DNA of 64,000 nt from Diospyros lotus (taxonomy: Eukaryota; Streptophyta; Magnoliopsida; Ericales; Ebenaceae). The stretch lies in the NCBI RefSeq assembly GCF_014633365.1, contig NC_068339.1, positions 16,166,383 through 16,230,382 on the forward strand. Direction: 5' to 3'. The translations under genes were made by a program, and so were the position numbers. Under the pieces are notes generated by a model. That model did no database searches. It was given only the letters and a program-made list of their open reading frames with translations, and was not told the origin of the DNA. Positions within the stretch are counted from its first letter, which is position 1; each line of letters begins with the position of its first letter. Positions 10,258 through 21,487 of this stretch are shown one piece after another.

Positions 10258-11428
10258 TAAACATAAATGTCAACGCGGTTAAAAACCGTTTGACTGGATA
10301 ATGGTTTGGTTCGGGGAAAAATCGGACACTGTTTCAATGGGTATGGTTTGGTTATGGTTTTCACTAAAACCAAACCAAAACCCGAACCGAATGGTGGGTA
10401 ACCGAACCGAACCAAACCGAATATATATAATATAATGTATAATATGTATATATAATATATATTATATACAACCCCGCCCACCTGAGCCCAGTCCACCCGA
10501 GCCTAGCCCACCCCAGCCCAATTGCCTTGCTTGCAAACCCTTCTCCTTTTCTCTTCTCCTTCCTCTCTTGACCTCGCTCTCATTCTCTCTCACCCTCACT
10601 ACCTCTCGCTCGTCCACGCGCCCTCGCCCTTGCTCTCTACATCTCTCTTGCTCTCGCTCGCCCTCGCTGGATCTCTCTTGCTCTCGCTAGGGCTTGGCCA
10701 TTGCTCTCGCTAGGGCTTGGCCCTTGCTCTCGCTTGCCCTCGATCTGTCTCACCCTTTTTGCCTCCTTTCTCTTGCTCCTCCGCACGAGCTCGCCAGTCG
10801 CTCTCGCTCTCTGCATCTCTCTTGCTCTCACTCAACCTCGCTAGATCTCTCTTGCTCTCGCTAGAGCTCGACCCCTCTTGCTTTCGCTCGCCCTCGATCT
10901 CTCTCACTCTCGCTGTCTCTCGCTCTCTGCCTCATCTCTCTTCATATTAATTTATTTTTTATATTTATAATTTTGTTAGATGGAGTTGGCTCATTCATTT
11001 TAGATGGATATGCATCAATTTACGAAGAATATATTAATGTTGTTGATGAATGTATTAACTTTCGTAGCTAATTTTTTTTAGCTTAAATTACAATTTAATT
11101 ATGCACATATTAATTTATTGATCTTAACAATTGTAGGTTTGGAAATGTGATTTTATATCCAATAAGTTTTGTAACTTTATGCAAGAATAAGGTAACTTTA
11201 TTAGAATTTATTTTTGTTTGTTGTGAAATTATCAAAAAATTTTATGAATTCTAAAAAAACCATGGTTAAAACGAAACCGAACCGAAACTGAATGGTTTGG
11301 TTATGGTTTTAAACTTTTAAAACCAAATGGGTAATGGTTTGGTTTTGGTTTTAGTAATTTAAGTTTGGTTTGGTTATGGTTTTGGCAAAAATCGAAACCA
11401 AACCGAATCATTGCCAACCCTAAACATA
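10258..11428. mobile_element. AACCGA-rich non-autonomous DNA element
   Basis: An 8-bp direct repeat TAAACATA at 10258-10265 and 11421-11428 encloses 1155 bp. Both ends are rich in GGTTTGGTT / AACCGAACC motifs, and the right end reads CATTGCCAACCC, familiar from plant hAT-like elements. The terminal inverted repeats are poor, so the class is tentative. The middle has AT repeats and a long CT-rich stretch (about 10530-10940) with repeated CTCTTGCTCTCGCT units. Confidence 0.5.
10530..10940. repeat. CT-rich degenerate repeat (TCTCTTGCTCTCGCT units)
   Basis: A strong strand bias for C and T with many copies of CTCTTGCTCTCGCT. Open frames here on both strands come from the low-complexity sequence and are not called as genes. 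Confidence 0.7.
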
Positions 11429-11579
11429 ATTCTAGGGGCAACAAAAAAAAAAAAAGTTATAATATTTTAGGGACCCAAACGTCATTTTTTCATAGTTTGG
11501 GGACCAAAATGAAAAGTTTAGATAGCCTAGATTTTAGCCCTACCATGACACAAATTTCTAAAATATTCTTGGGGATTCT

Positions 11580-13115
11580 TTGGATATGAATAAATTGATT
11601 TCACTAGATATGATATGATTTAAATCTTTCTAATTGATAAGAGATAAGGTAAGATTCTTTGATTTTGTGGATATGAATAAATTGATTTCTCTAGATATGA
11701 TATGATTTAAATCTTTCTAATTGATAAAAGATAAGGTAAGATTATTTGATTTTATGGATATGAATAAATTGATTTCTCTAGATATGATATGATATGATTT
11801 AAATCTTTCTAATTGATAAGAGTTAAGGTAAGATTTTTTGATTTTATGGATATGAATAAATTGATTTATCTGGATATGATATGATTTAAATATTTCTAAT
11901 TGATAAGATATAAGGTAAGATTTGAATTTATCTTATAGAAAAGAGATATGAATAAATTGATTTATCTAGATATGATATGATTTTAATCTTTCTAATTGAT
12001 AAGAGATAACATAAGATTTTTTGATTTTATAGATATGAATAAATTGATTTATACAGTGTTCTAAAAGGCGCTGGGCGCTAGTCAGGCGCCAGATCAGGGC
12101 CTAGTGCCTAGGGGGCCTAGGTGGAACTTAGGAAAACTACTATTTTCAGCACATAAACCTACATTATTTTGTAACATTTGTTGTTTTCTTGCATTATTTT
12201 GTGCTTTCATTTAATAGTAAATCACACAAATTAAATTATATATTAACAATAATTTAACTCATAAAATATACTTTTCTTGACTTTTTTTCCCCACAAATTT
12301 CCTACCTTTTTGACCACTGCTTTGGTTTATTTGGTGTCTAGTCTCTCTCTCTCTCTATCTCTCCCCCCCCTCCTCCTAAATCTCTCGTCTCCCGGATGAG
12401 TTCCATTCTTCTCTACTCCCTTTGTTCAATGACTATTACTACAAGAGGTAAAGAGCCGCTGTCTCCTCTTCCGCTTCTCGAAGCAGCGACAGTGTTCTTG
12501 AGCTTCAGAGGTGAGGACACTTCGTCCACCATCTCTACATAGCTCTGACAAATCGTAGCGGCCAGGCCACGCGCGACCCAGGTAGGTAGGCACCTTCGTC
12601 CACCATCTCTACATGAACGCCTCATACAAATCGCAGCGGCCAGGCCGCGCGTGACCAGGTAGGTAGGTGGTCTATGCTGCGCCCGACCCAGGCGACTAGG
12701 TGCCGATTGGGCTGGATTAATCGGTCCGGTGCCTAGGGTGCCAATTAGGGCTCAATTGCGGCGGCCAAGGGCCGCCTAGCGTCTGGGCGGCACCTAGGCG
12801 GCCGCCTTGGCCGCATTTTAGAACACTGGATTTATATAGATATGATATGATTTAAATCTTTCTAATTGATAAGAGATAAGATAAGATTTGAATTTATCTT
12901 ATGGAAAAGAGATATGAATAAATTGATTTCTCTAGATATGATATGATATGATTTAAGTTTTTCTAATTGATAAGAGATAAAGTAAGATTTGAATTTATCT
13001 TTTGGAAATAGGAGATATGAATAAATTGATTTCCCTAGATATGATATGATATGATTTAAATCTTTTTAATTAATAAGAGATAAGATAAGATTTGAATTTA
13101 TCTTATGGAAAAGAG
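11580..13115 (+). repeat. Tandem array of about 87-bp AT-rich units
   Basis: Each unit opens with (G)GATATGAATAAATTGATTT and includes GATATGATATGATTTAAATC. Units start near 11582, 11669, 11756, 11848, 11944 and 12030, then again near 12915 and 13018 after the hAT-like insertion at 12054-12828. Spacing is 87 bp at first, a little longer later through small internal duplications of GATAT. It forms the upstream part of solo LTR S. Confidence 0.8.
12054..12828. mobile_element. Non-autonomous hAT-like element 1
   Basis: 775 bp. Terminal inverted repeats CAGTGTTCTAAAA at both ends and a perfect 8-bp duplication GATTTATA at 12046-12053 and 12829-12836. Both are hallmarks of hAT transposons. The subterminal regions are GC-rich with GGCGCC/CCTAGGCGG motifs. 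The middle contains an imperfect tandem duplication (CTTCGTCCACCATCTCTACA, near 12522 and 12594). No transposase is present. Confidence 0.85.
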
Positions 13116-13853
13116 AATATTTGATTGGGATTCTTATCAAATAGGATTCTTGACTATAAATATGGCAATCCCCCTTCACAATTCTTCACTTCCCCTTTCC
13201 TTAGTTGGTCGACCCTCTCTCTTTCTTTTCTTTGTTTATTACTTTCTTACTACAAGCAAGACAACAAGGTGTGAAGGTTTTGATTAGGAGAAAACAATTA
13301 AAGATCTATTTTATTCCAATCAAGTAGAAGATAAGTGCATTATAAACTATCGTCGTGTTTAAATAAATTCATGAAATCAAGTATCATGGTACCTCATGTC
13401 ATGTTTACAAGCAAGTTTCGAGACCGGAGTTTACTAGCTACGCACGAAGGTTTTTACCCCCACAAGTTGGTAGAATCTATCGTGTCTCTTTATATTGCAA
13501 GTTCAAGTTATATCATGTTTAAATACAATTAATAGTTTATTTGTGATTATTGAGATTTATCTCACCCGTTCTGTGTCCCCCCCCCCCAGGTGGTTATGAA
13601 TAAGTAGGTTGGAGCATGGATGTGGCATGTGGTGGCATTTTCAAAGGGATTTCAAGAATTTAATTATAGTTTTTTTTTAGGATGTCTTTTAGATAAACCA
13701 ATACAAGTTTTTTCCTTATTTTTGTTGAAATAAAGTTTTTTTTTTCAATAATAAATTCTAGATTTTATATGAATGCTATAAAGCATGTTTTGAAATTTTA
13801 TTTAAGTTTATGAAAGTTTGATTCTCAGTTTAAGTTTTGGGCGTTACACCTAG

Positions 13854-14227
13854 GGCATAAATAGTAATTAGCCTATTTTACATTTCACTTGTATTTTTCT
13901 CTGGTTGTATTTTTTTGTTAGTTTGTTATTTTCTATAGAGTAGCTATATAAAGCTACTAAAGTTTGTTGGTAGGAAGGTTATGAATGATAATTGAATTTC
14001 AACTTTCCTCTCTCATCAATTCTCTCTCCAATTCCTTCCCGTTTCCCTTTGCCTTCTCTCTAATCTTCCCCTTCCTCTGTTATGTCTGTAACTCTTCCTC
14101 ATTTTTGTCTATTATCTTCCCCATTTTTGTCCAATTCTTTCCCCAATCCTTATGTTCCTGGTCTAAATTACCTCAAATTATTTCGATTCCCAATCCAAAC
14201 CCTAGGTTAAACCCTAGGTACATGACG
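13854..14227 (+). repeat. Rest of V 5' LTR
   Basis: Matches the 3' LTR of V from GGCATAAATAG onward, with a TATA-like CTATATAAAG, a CT-rich leader, AAACCCTAGG repeats and an ending ACATGACG (the 3' copy ends ACATGACA). Confidence 0.8.
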
Positions 14228-16037
14228 ATTTGGTATCAGAGCTATCGTTCCTTGGTTGTTAATGTCCGACGGCTCTCAACGGTTTCTCTGTTGATTAATT
14301 TCTTGCTGATCTAGGCTCTTGCTTCCAACGCTGTTGATTTATAACACAGTGAATTTCGAATCAACTTGAAGAAGTAGAGACTCGGAACTTGATTTGAGTA
14401 TAGGGAACGGGTGATCCTTGGAAATCGATTTCAACGCATGGAGGTTGAGCGTCGGCTTATATTTGAGGCCCAAAAATGGAAGGCGAAGCAGACCAAAAGA
14501 TTTTCGACCAAAGATTCCATTGCGATCAGACAATCAGAACAATCATTCCTTGGCTGTGAGTTTGGAAATTCAATAGTTGTTTTGATTTGATTTTGTAGAA
14601 ATCAAAGCCAAATTCCAAGCAGAGCAAATCGATAATTGGAAGTAAATTCACATGGTAATTCTTGGTTACTGATAGGTGATTGTTTTCGATTTGTTTATGA
14701 AGGTATCAAAGACTGCTCTCTCAGCAACGACGAAACCGACGAACTTTAGCTGCTGCAATTGCGATTCAAGAAAGCGACCTCAGCCATTATTGGAACTGAT
14801 TGAGCGGTGATTCAGGAGATTCCGATTAGAAGTCCAATGACTCATAATAGTGAATCAATGAAGAGAATTCCACTGGCAGTGATTCCAATTGAATTCTAGG
14901 TTGAGTAAGGGGAAACAAGATATTGATTTCGGCTTTGAAATTTGGTTAACTTTGTTCGAATTGGAAAGGCAAAGAAGAGAGGTTGGATTAGCCGAGTATT
15001 GGAGGCAAAATTAGAGCTGATCTAGGTTCGGTCACTGTAATCTAGTGCCCACACTTCTTGGTTCTGATTCTAACAACTCTCAACAGCTATTTCCCATGAT
15101 TTTGGAAGGCATAATCAGAGTCGGCTGACTTGCGGCTATGATTCTAGTAATTTTAGCAGCCAGTCAAGGTTCGACTATTGATAGGTGATTGTTGTGAACA
15201 AGCGAGCCAGGAGGTGGTATCGAATCTATCGCCTAGCGGCTCCTTTCAATCAGGAATTGAGGGTCGTTGACTGTTGTGACGCAGATTCCTCCTACTCCTT
15301 GATTGTTAATGATCTAAGCTGTTTATTGCTATCAATTTAAGGCGAATTCTAAGACTGCATCAAACCAGAGTTGATTAGGCCACGGAAAGTATTAAATTCA
15401 AGATGTACAGAGCTCCTGTTCCTTGGCCTTCAACTTGTCTTGCTTGTGAGATTTTTGCCATGACTGATAGCGCATGTGTGAAACAATTGGAGTCTCAACT
15501 ACAGTAGAAGAATGCTACAGTTTCAATTGGATACAACAAAAATAATGAGTTTAGCCAGAATCATGAGACATGGGAAAAGAAATTTGATAATAAGTTTAGT
15601 CAAATGCGCAAGGAAACAAATAGTGTGATACACGAAATGTGCCAAGAAACAGGTTGCGTGATATGCGGGCAGATGCAAGAGTTTTTCATAATGTTGTCTA
15701 AGGAGTATCAATTCAGTATTCTAGTTGAATTCTTCCATAAGTCGCGCAGAGATGCTTCAAATGATTATCGGATGTTCTAATCATCTCTCATCTCGGATGT
15801 TCTAACCAAGAGATGATTGATTCAGACAATCAATCATTAGGATTGAACGACCGTAACAGAGAGCTCTTGAAGAAGGACGTGGTTAAGGAAGCATTACAGC
15901 CTCAGGAGTTCCTTAAAATGCAGGAGTCTAAGGAGACATCAAGATTATGGGAAAATGATTCATTGCTTACCTTCGATTTTGAGCCAAAGTAGTATTTTGA
16001 TTTAGGTAGCATTGACGGGGAGAATGATTGTAGCAAC
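14228..16037 (+). other. V leader and degenerate 5' coding region
   Basis: The primer binding site lies at 14231-14248. The next 1.2 kb shows no sustained reading frame. From about 15461 a gag-like opening is readable (MTDSACVKQLESQLQ, then a stop), similar to the opening of Y gag, followed by a helical KFDNKFSQM segment with further stops. No capsid domain follows. Confidence 0.5.
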
Positions 16038-16921
16038 CAGTGTTCGAAAACTCGGCCTAGGCGGCGCCGAGGCGCTAGGCGGACACAGACCGCCGCGATT
16101 ATGGCCTAATTGGTCCCCTTAGGCGTTGGCCCGGCTAATCGGTACCGAGCGGCGCCTAGTCGGCCAAGGCGGCCGCCTAACCGCGTGAACCGCCTAGTCG
16201 ATTAGGGTTTTTGTTTCCCCTTACCTTGTCGATTTCCCCTTCTCTCTCTTGCACACCATCGCCGACTGTCTCTTGTCGAGTCGCCGCTTGCCCTTACTGT
16301 CAAAGCCTCTCTCGTCGCACGTCGCTGCCGTCTATTACGGAGTTGCCGTTGCCGCTTTTCATTTTTGTTAGCCTTTTCGTCTCACGCTGCCACCGCGGTC
16401 GCCGCCAACCTTCATTGCACTCTGCCTTTCCAGTTCTCTCTCTCGTCTTCCTCACCCTGCGGTAAGCAATAAGCAAGCAGCAAGCGCTTGCACTTGCTGC
16501 TTGCTGTTGCCTTGCCTTTTTTTTATTTTTGTTAGTTAATTTATTATTTATGTTAATATTTATTAATGTGTGAATTTGTTATTTAAATATTTATTATTGT
16601 TTTAAATATTTTAATATTTGTAACTTGTGAGCAAACAAGTTAAATGTTATTTATATTTTAATATTTGTTAATGTTATTTAATATTTATAACAACTTCTTG
16701 TTGCTGCATCTTGCTATTGTTGGTTCTTGGCAAACAACAATTTATTTTCTCAAGCTTAATTTCATTATTTCACTTGTTGCAACTTTAATTTACTTAAAAA
16801 TAACATCAAAATGTTTAAAATAAATAAATAAATAAAAATTTCTAGGCCCTGCCTAGTCTCCGCCTAGGCGTTAGGCCCCAGTTGGGCGCCCGACTAACGC
16901 CTAGCGCGTTTTAGAACACTG
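16038..16921. mobile_element. Non-autonomous hAT-like element 2
   Basis: 884 bp. The termini CAGTGTTCGAAAA and TTTTAGAACACTG are inverted repeats with one mismatch. A perfect 8-bp duplication GTAGCAAC lies at 16030-16037 and 16922-16929. It shares termini and GC-rich CCTAGGCGGC subterminal motifs with element 1 at 12054, but the centre differs (CT-rich then AT-rich). It is inserted in V. No transposase is present. Confidence 0.88.
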
Positions 16922-17172
16922 GTAGCAACAGTGTTGACAACAATAACGGTAATTTCGGCAGCTCGATCTAGGATGTTTGGACACAAGAAGATTCAATGGA
17001 ATAACCTGATTCCTTTGAAAGGGGAGTTGTTATTGAGGACGTTCTAGATTATATTCTCAGAAGTCCAGAACAAGAGATGATTGATGCAGTCAATCAAGTG
17101 ACAAGAATGAAAGGAGGTAATAGAGTCGTTCTGGAGTTTGGGATAAAACACATCTAGATCTTTAGGATATGA

Positions 17173-18441
17173 AATTCATCCGATTTTTCTCAAAGAGATA
17201 CAGGCTCAACTCAATCAATTTCTAAAACTAACAATGTCGAGATAAATTCTGCTGCAGTGATTGAGAAATTAGAAGAAGAAATAATACCTGAAGATGCACC
17301 TACTGAAAGGTTGCAAGAAAAAAATGAGAGAGTACTTGATGAAGTGACAGAGGGAGCCAAGACCAACACGTTACCCCTAGTGACTAGTTCATGGATTGAA
17401 GGATTGGCTAGTGTTCAAGATCGGAATTATGGGAGGAACGAAATTGATATTGGAGTTCTTAAGGATATTGTTCCATTGCCTTTGATTTCAGATAAGGTTG
17501 TGGATTCCTTAGCTTTGGTTAAAGCTGGCAATGAGAAAGTGAAGAGAGTACTAACTAGAGGATATCTTACTGCCAACATGAAAGATTCTAACCCTGAACA
17601 GTATGATGGTGTCGCTGTCATTTCAGAAGGTGCAAGCCAGATTGTAGAAGGTGCGAACTGATTTTAGATGCTGGTTGTAATAGAGTTAACAGAAGTAGGT
17701 GTTTCAAGAGAGCAGGGCACGCTCATTGAAAAGAGAGATGTTGATTTCTCTCTCAATCATAAGAGGGAGACAAGAAGAGAGTTGGGCACCATACTTCTTC
17801 CACATGATAGGATTGGGAATATAAGAATTTTGATTGCTCAACCTTTAGAATTACAATTAATCATGAAATGTCCTAGTGGCAGCTTTGGAAAGTCTCTTGA
17901 GAGTTATGATCTTAATAGGAATTTTCTCAGTAAAGAATAGGTTCAAAGTTGTAAGGAATTTTGGGGACAATTGGTAGTTGGGGGAAAGCTAAGGGAGATA
18001 GCCGAAGAAGTCAAAAGTTCTGCTATGGAGAACAAAGCTATTGCTGTTTTGTTTGTTCTCAATCCAGCTGGCCAATTAGGATTTTTGTCTACTGTAATGA
18101 AGGATGGAGTGATGACCAGAATTGATGTTGCAGCAACTCCTAGTTTTGCTGCTCTCAAAGAGTTTCTGCTAGCGTATCCAAAGCAAGTTTACATTACTCA
18201 ATCATTGCATCTGCAGGTTATTGCAGATATTTTTGTAGTAGAGAATGGTCGTTGGTTTGTCAGGAATACATTAACTACAACTATGGATGTTTGTCTGCCA
18301 TTCTTACTTGTATTAGATGGTGATGAACTATTAAAAGAAGTCACGGGCATAGTTAGTCATTCTTCTGGACTCCAAACAGACATCAAAAGAGCAGTGATGG
18401 GGAAAATTGGTGTGAACAACAATGCAAGTTTCAATTGTTAA
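17173..18441 (+). pseudogene. Long decayed unrecognised protein of element V
   Basis: One frame stays in sense for about 420 codons, from after TGA at 17170-17172 to TAA at 18439-18441. It is broken only by TGA 17659-17661, TAG 17665-17667 and TAG 17938-17940. The first part is acidic (EKLEEEIIPEDAP). The last part has hydrophobic stretches (IAVLFVLNPAGQLGFL; FLLVLDGDELLKEV) and a block QVYITQSLHLQVIADI, similar to a block in Z. No protease, RT, integrase or capsid motif is visible. I do not recognise the family; it may be a transduced or element-specific protein. Confidence 0.5.
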
Positions 18442-18639
18442 CTGCGACAACTAGAAAGTGATTGCTTCTGGTTTTGTTTTAGCTGATGAGTCCAAGAGAG
18501 GTATTGACAATTTGTTATGCTTATGGAAGTTGTTCAAGATTGCGTCACCCAAGCTATGGAAGAGAAGGAAAAAGCATATTGGAAGTTGTGGAAGGTTGGC
18601 TTTTCTTGGGGATAAGAAATGTTTTAAGGCCGGGGGAAA

Positions 18640-18848
18640 TGTCAGGACCCAAGGGTTTACTAGGGCTTAAATAGTAATTAGCCTATTTTACATTTTACTT
18701 GTATTTTCCCCTGGTTCTATTTTTCTGTTAATTTGTTATTTTATGTAGAGTTGCTATATAAAGCTACTAAAGTCTGTTGGTAGGGAGGTTATGAATGATA
18801 ATTGAATTTTAGCTTTCCCCTCTCATCAATTCTCTCTCAAATTCCTCT
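18640..18848 (+). repeat. V 3' LTR, first part
   Basis: TGTCAGGACCCAAGGG after the purine tract GGCCGGGGGAAA. It is broken by a LINE after ATTCCTC and resumes near 21290. Confidence 0.8.
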
Positions 18849-21289
18849 TTTCTTTTTTTTGTAAATAAAAATGCATTAAACAAGAAAAAAAATACACAAA
18901 GCGTTTATAAGAAACAACAACGACATGCCTTGCAAACACGAAAACTACACAAACCAAAAGACATAGCAAACTAGGAAATAATGGGGGCAGCAATGCTACA
19001 ACATAAAAGCCTCAAACAGGTGTGGCAAAAAGAAACAGAGAAAAACAGAGTTGCCCTATGGGTACCCTTCACATGTAGAGCCCCAACTAACAAAAATAAC
19101 CTTGGCCTCTGAAACCATCATAGAATTCCTGAACAAACCCGCGTTCGCACAGGGACAACAGGAGGCAACAAGAGGAAGAATATGATTCGAGGGATAGCCC
19201 AATCGAAGAACCTACCAAGAAAACAAACTCCCGTACCACATGATTACTAGCATCTAAAGAAACATCATGGCAGAGAAGGAAGAAAAGACTAAAGCAAGCA
19301 AGAAGGCAGGAGGCGCCAAAAATGGACAAAAGCTATACCCTGCAAAGTATGAGGGAAGCGCATTGAAGCTAACTGGGACCAAATTGAGGTTTGGATCTGG
19401 GAAGCTAGCTGAAAAGGAGAGCGTCATTGTCACGAAAGCAGCTGGTATTGTGTTCTTACTAGATGAAATAGACAACTGCTTGAAGTGTAAGCCTCGTTGC
19501 CACTATCTACAGGTATTTGCCATGCCATCTATGAGAGGCCACGAAAATCCCACGGGACTAGTTACGCCAAGACGAGGCAAACTTCACCTGACATCTAAGA
19601 AGAGAAATAACTTGCCAAGAAAAGGAACCAAGCAAAGAACACATGGTTGTGGCTCTCAAAAGTGGTCCTGTAAAGGTAACACCTGTTAGGAAAAAGAAAA
19701 TAAAGATTGAGATGGTCAAGAGTGGACAAACGCTCCTTAATAGCAAGCCAAAGGATAAAAGCATAGGAGGGGACTCTTGACCCATGCCAAACAAGATGTT
19801 ACCAAGGGACCTTATTATGCAAGGCCCTCAGCGCAGAGTGCACTGAGAAGGCACCATTAGCGGCTGGGAGCCACCGGGGCGATCAAGGGAAGATATGCGC
19901 GGAGGGCCTAACATCGAAGAAAGGAGCTGAAGAGCCTGAGGGGGGCCTAACTCAAGCCAACACCAGGCGCCTTGCACAATAATGTCTGCCACTCTAGCAA
20001 TGGAAGGAAGGGATAACTGACGAGGAAGGGAGCGAGAAAAATAATCAACAAGCACCCCCAAGAGATGTTGGTGATCGTGCCATAGAAAGATCCTACGACC
20101 ATCCCTAATAAATCACCCAAAGAATCGACGAATCTTACCCCTAAGTTGGAGAAGCTTGCGCTAGTACCAAGGGCCATCATAAGGGATCGAAAGGAACTAG
20201 AAGCACGACTCCCTAATGCAACACGAATGAATCCACTGAATCTATAAGGAGTTAGGAGAAGCTTGCATGAGATGCCAAATGAGCTTAGTAATCGGGGCTT
20301 GGTTCCATAGGAACATGGGACAAAGACCTAGACCACCTTCATCTTTAGGGCAACAGATGTCAAGCCAGGCTACTTTGGCTTTATGAGGGGATAATTCTGA
20401 GCCACTCCAAAGAAACGCACGAACGATCTGTTCAAGCTCTTTTAAGACTTTTTTAGGGAGAATAAAGATGGAGGCCCAGTAAACATGGATAGTGGAGAGT
20501 ACAAATTGGACTAATTGAAGTCTACCAACAATGATAAAAGGCGACCACACCAAGTACTTACTCGAGAACAAACTCTATCAAGAATGAGATGACAATCACT
20601 ATGAGAGAGCTTCGTTGAGATCAAAGGGATGCCTAAGTATTGAATAGGTAGGGAACCCTAGCGGAAACTTGAGGCCATAACCAATTTCGCTCACAGATCC
20701 GAGGAAGAGCAACAAACAAAGCAATCGCTTTTAGAGGGGTTAGCATAAAGGCTTGGAAATATTGCAAAACGATCAAGGTAGCGCTTTAGAATTTGACAGA
20801 CGTTCGATCCCCATGGGAGAAGAGTAAGAGGTTGTCAACAAACATAAGCATGGCTAAGCCCAAATTATCACACTTCTAGCAAAACTGAAAGTCATCCACA
20901 TGAATGTGATACACTACAATACTATGGAGGACTTGCATGACCAGGACAAATAGATAAAGTGATAATGGGTCCCCTTGGCGAAGCCCTCGCTCGCCACAGA
21001 AGAAGCCATGAAGATGATTGTTGATCTTAACGGAGAACATGGGGGAAGTTACACAAGCACAAATCCAAGAAATGAAATGCAGGGGAGAATTCATTAGGCG
21101 AAGAACCAAAAGCAAAAAATCCCAATTCATAGAGTCATAGGCTTTGTTAAGATCAACTTTTAAGGCACAATGAGGAGGGCCACACATGAGGTGGTAATGA
21201 TAGAGTTCCTAGGCTAACATAATATTATCCCCAATGGAGCGGCTCGGCACAAAAGTTGTTTGAGCCCCATCCACAAGCTGAGGCAGGTC
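18849..21289 (-). mobile_element. Decayed LINE inserted in V 3' LTR
   Basis: A T-rich run at the left edge (TTTTCTTTTTTTT, about 18848-18860) is the poly(A) tail of a - strand element. On the - strand 20876-21187 has reverse-transcriptase wording (KVDLNKAYDSMNWDFL, GLRQGDPLS), and 20242-20571 has the region after RT typical of plant L1-like LINEs (FLWSGSE, KVAWLDICCPKDEGGLG). A short CCTCT direct repeat at 18844-18848 and 21290-21294 may be the target duplication. Many stops and frame breaks are present; the 5' part, with the endonuclease, is absent, so it is 5'-truncated and dead. Confidence 0.8.
20242..21187 (-). pseudogene. LINE reverse transcriptase remnant
   Basis: Two open pieces, 20876-21187 (RT palm blocks, including KVDLNKAYDSM and GLRQGDPLS) and 20242-20571 (C-terminal domain after RT). 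At the place of the usual ADD catalytic box the sequence reads HVDDFQ. Stops between the pieces show it is inactive. Confidence 0.8.
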
Positions 21290-21482
21290 CCTCTCGTTTC
21301 CCTATGCCTTCTCTCTAATCTCCCCCTTCCTCTGTTCTGTTTGCAACTCTCCCTCATTTCTGTCTATTATCTTCCCCATTTTTGTCCAATTCTTTCCCCA
21401 ATCCTTCTGTTCCTGGTCCGAATTTCCTTAGATTATTTCGATTTCCAATCCAAACCCTAGGCTAAACCCTAGGTACATGACA
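21290..21482 (+). repeat. V 3' LTR, second part
   Basis: Resumes with CCTCTCGTTTCCC and ends AGGTACATGACA. It matches 14040-14227. Confidence 0.8.
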
Positions 21483-21487
21483 TAATG

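Larger units (their letters stand above)
10227..13848 (+). repeat. Solo LTR S with internal tandem repeats and two nested elements
   Basis: Starts TGTAACACTGTAAACC and ends GGGCGTTACA, an inverted TGTAAC/GTTACA pair usual for some plant gypsy LTRs. The flanks ACTAG (10222-10226) and CCTAG (13849-13853) fit a 5-bp duplication with one change. Removing the AACCGA element and the hAT-like element leaves about 1.7 kb. A TATA box (CTATAAATATGG) lies near 13155, after the tandem-repeat array that forms the upstream part of the LTR. No internal coding region or second LTR is present, so it is read as a solo LTR. Confidence 0.7.
10203..21482 (+). mobile_element. Large non-autonomous LTR retrotransposon V, heavily nested
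   Basis: 5' LTR: 10203-10226 plus 13854-14227. Primer binding site TGGTATCAGAGC at 14231. 3' LTR: 18640 to about 18848 plus about 21290-21482. The flanks CAATG (10198-10202) and TAATG (21483-21487) are a 5-bp duplication with one change. The internal region, without the hAT insertion, is about 3.5 kb and has no capsid, integrase or reverse transcriptase that I can see, but carries a long decayed unrecognised frame. It fits the class of large non-autonomous LTR elements (LARD-like). It is inserted in the gag of Y. Confidence 0.82.

Noticed and set aside
10522..10950. Open frames on both strands in the CT-rich block
   Set aside because: They come from a low-complexity repeat without stops; the products are Ser/Leu or Arg/Glu runs.
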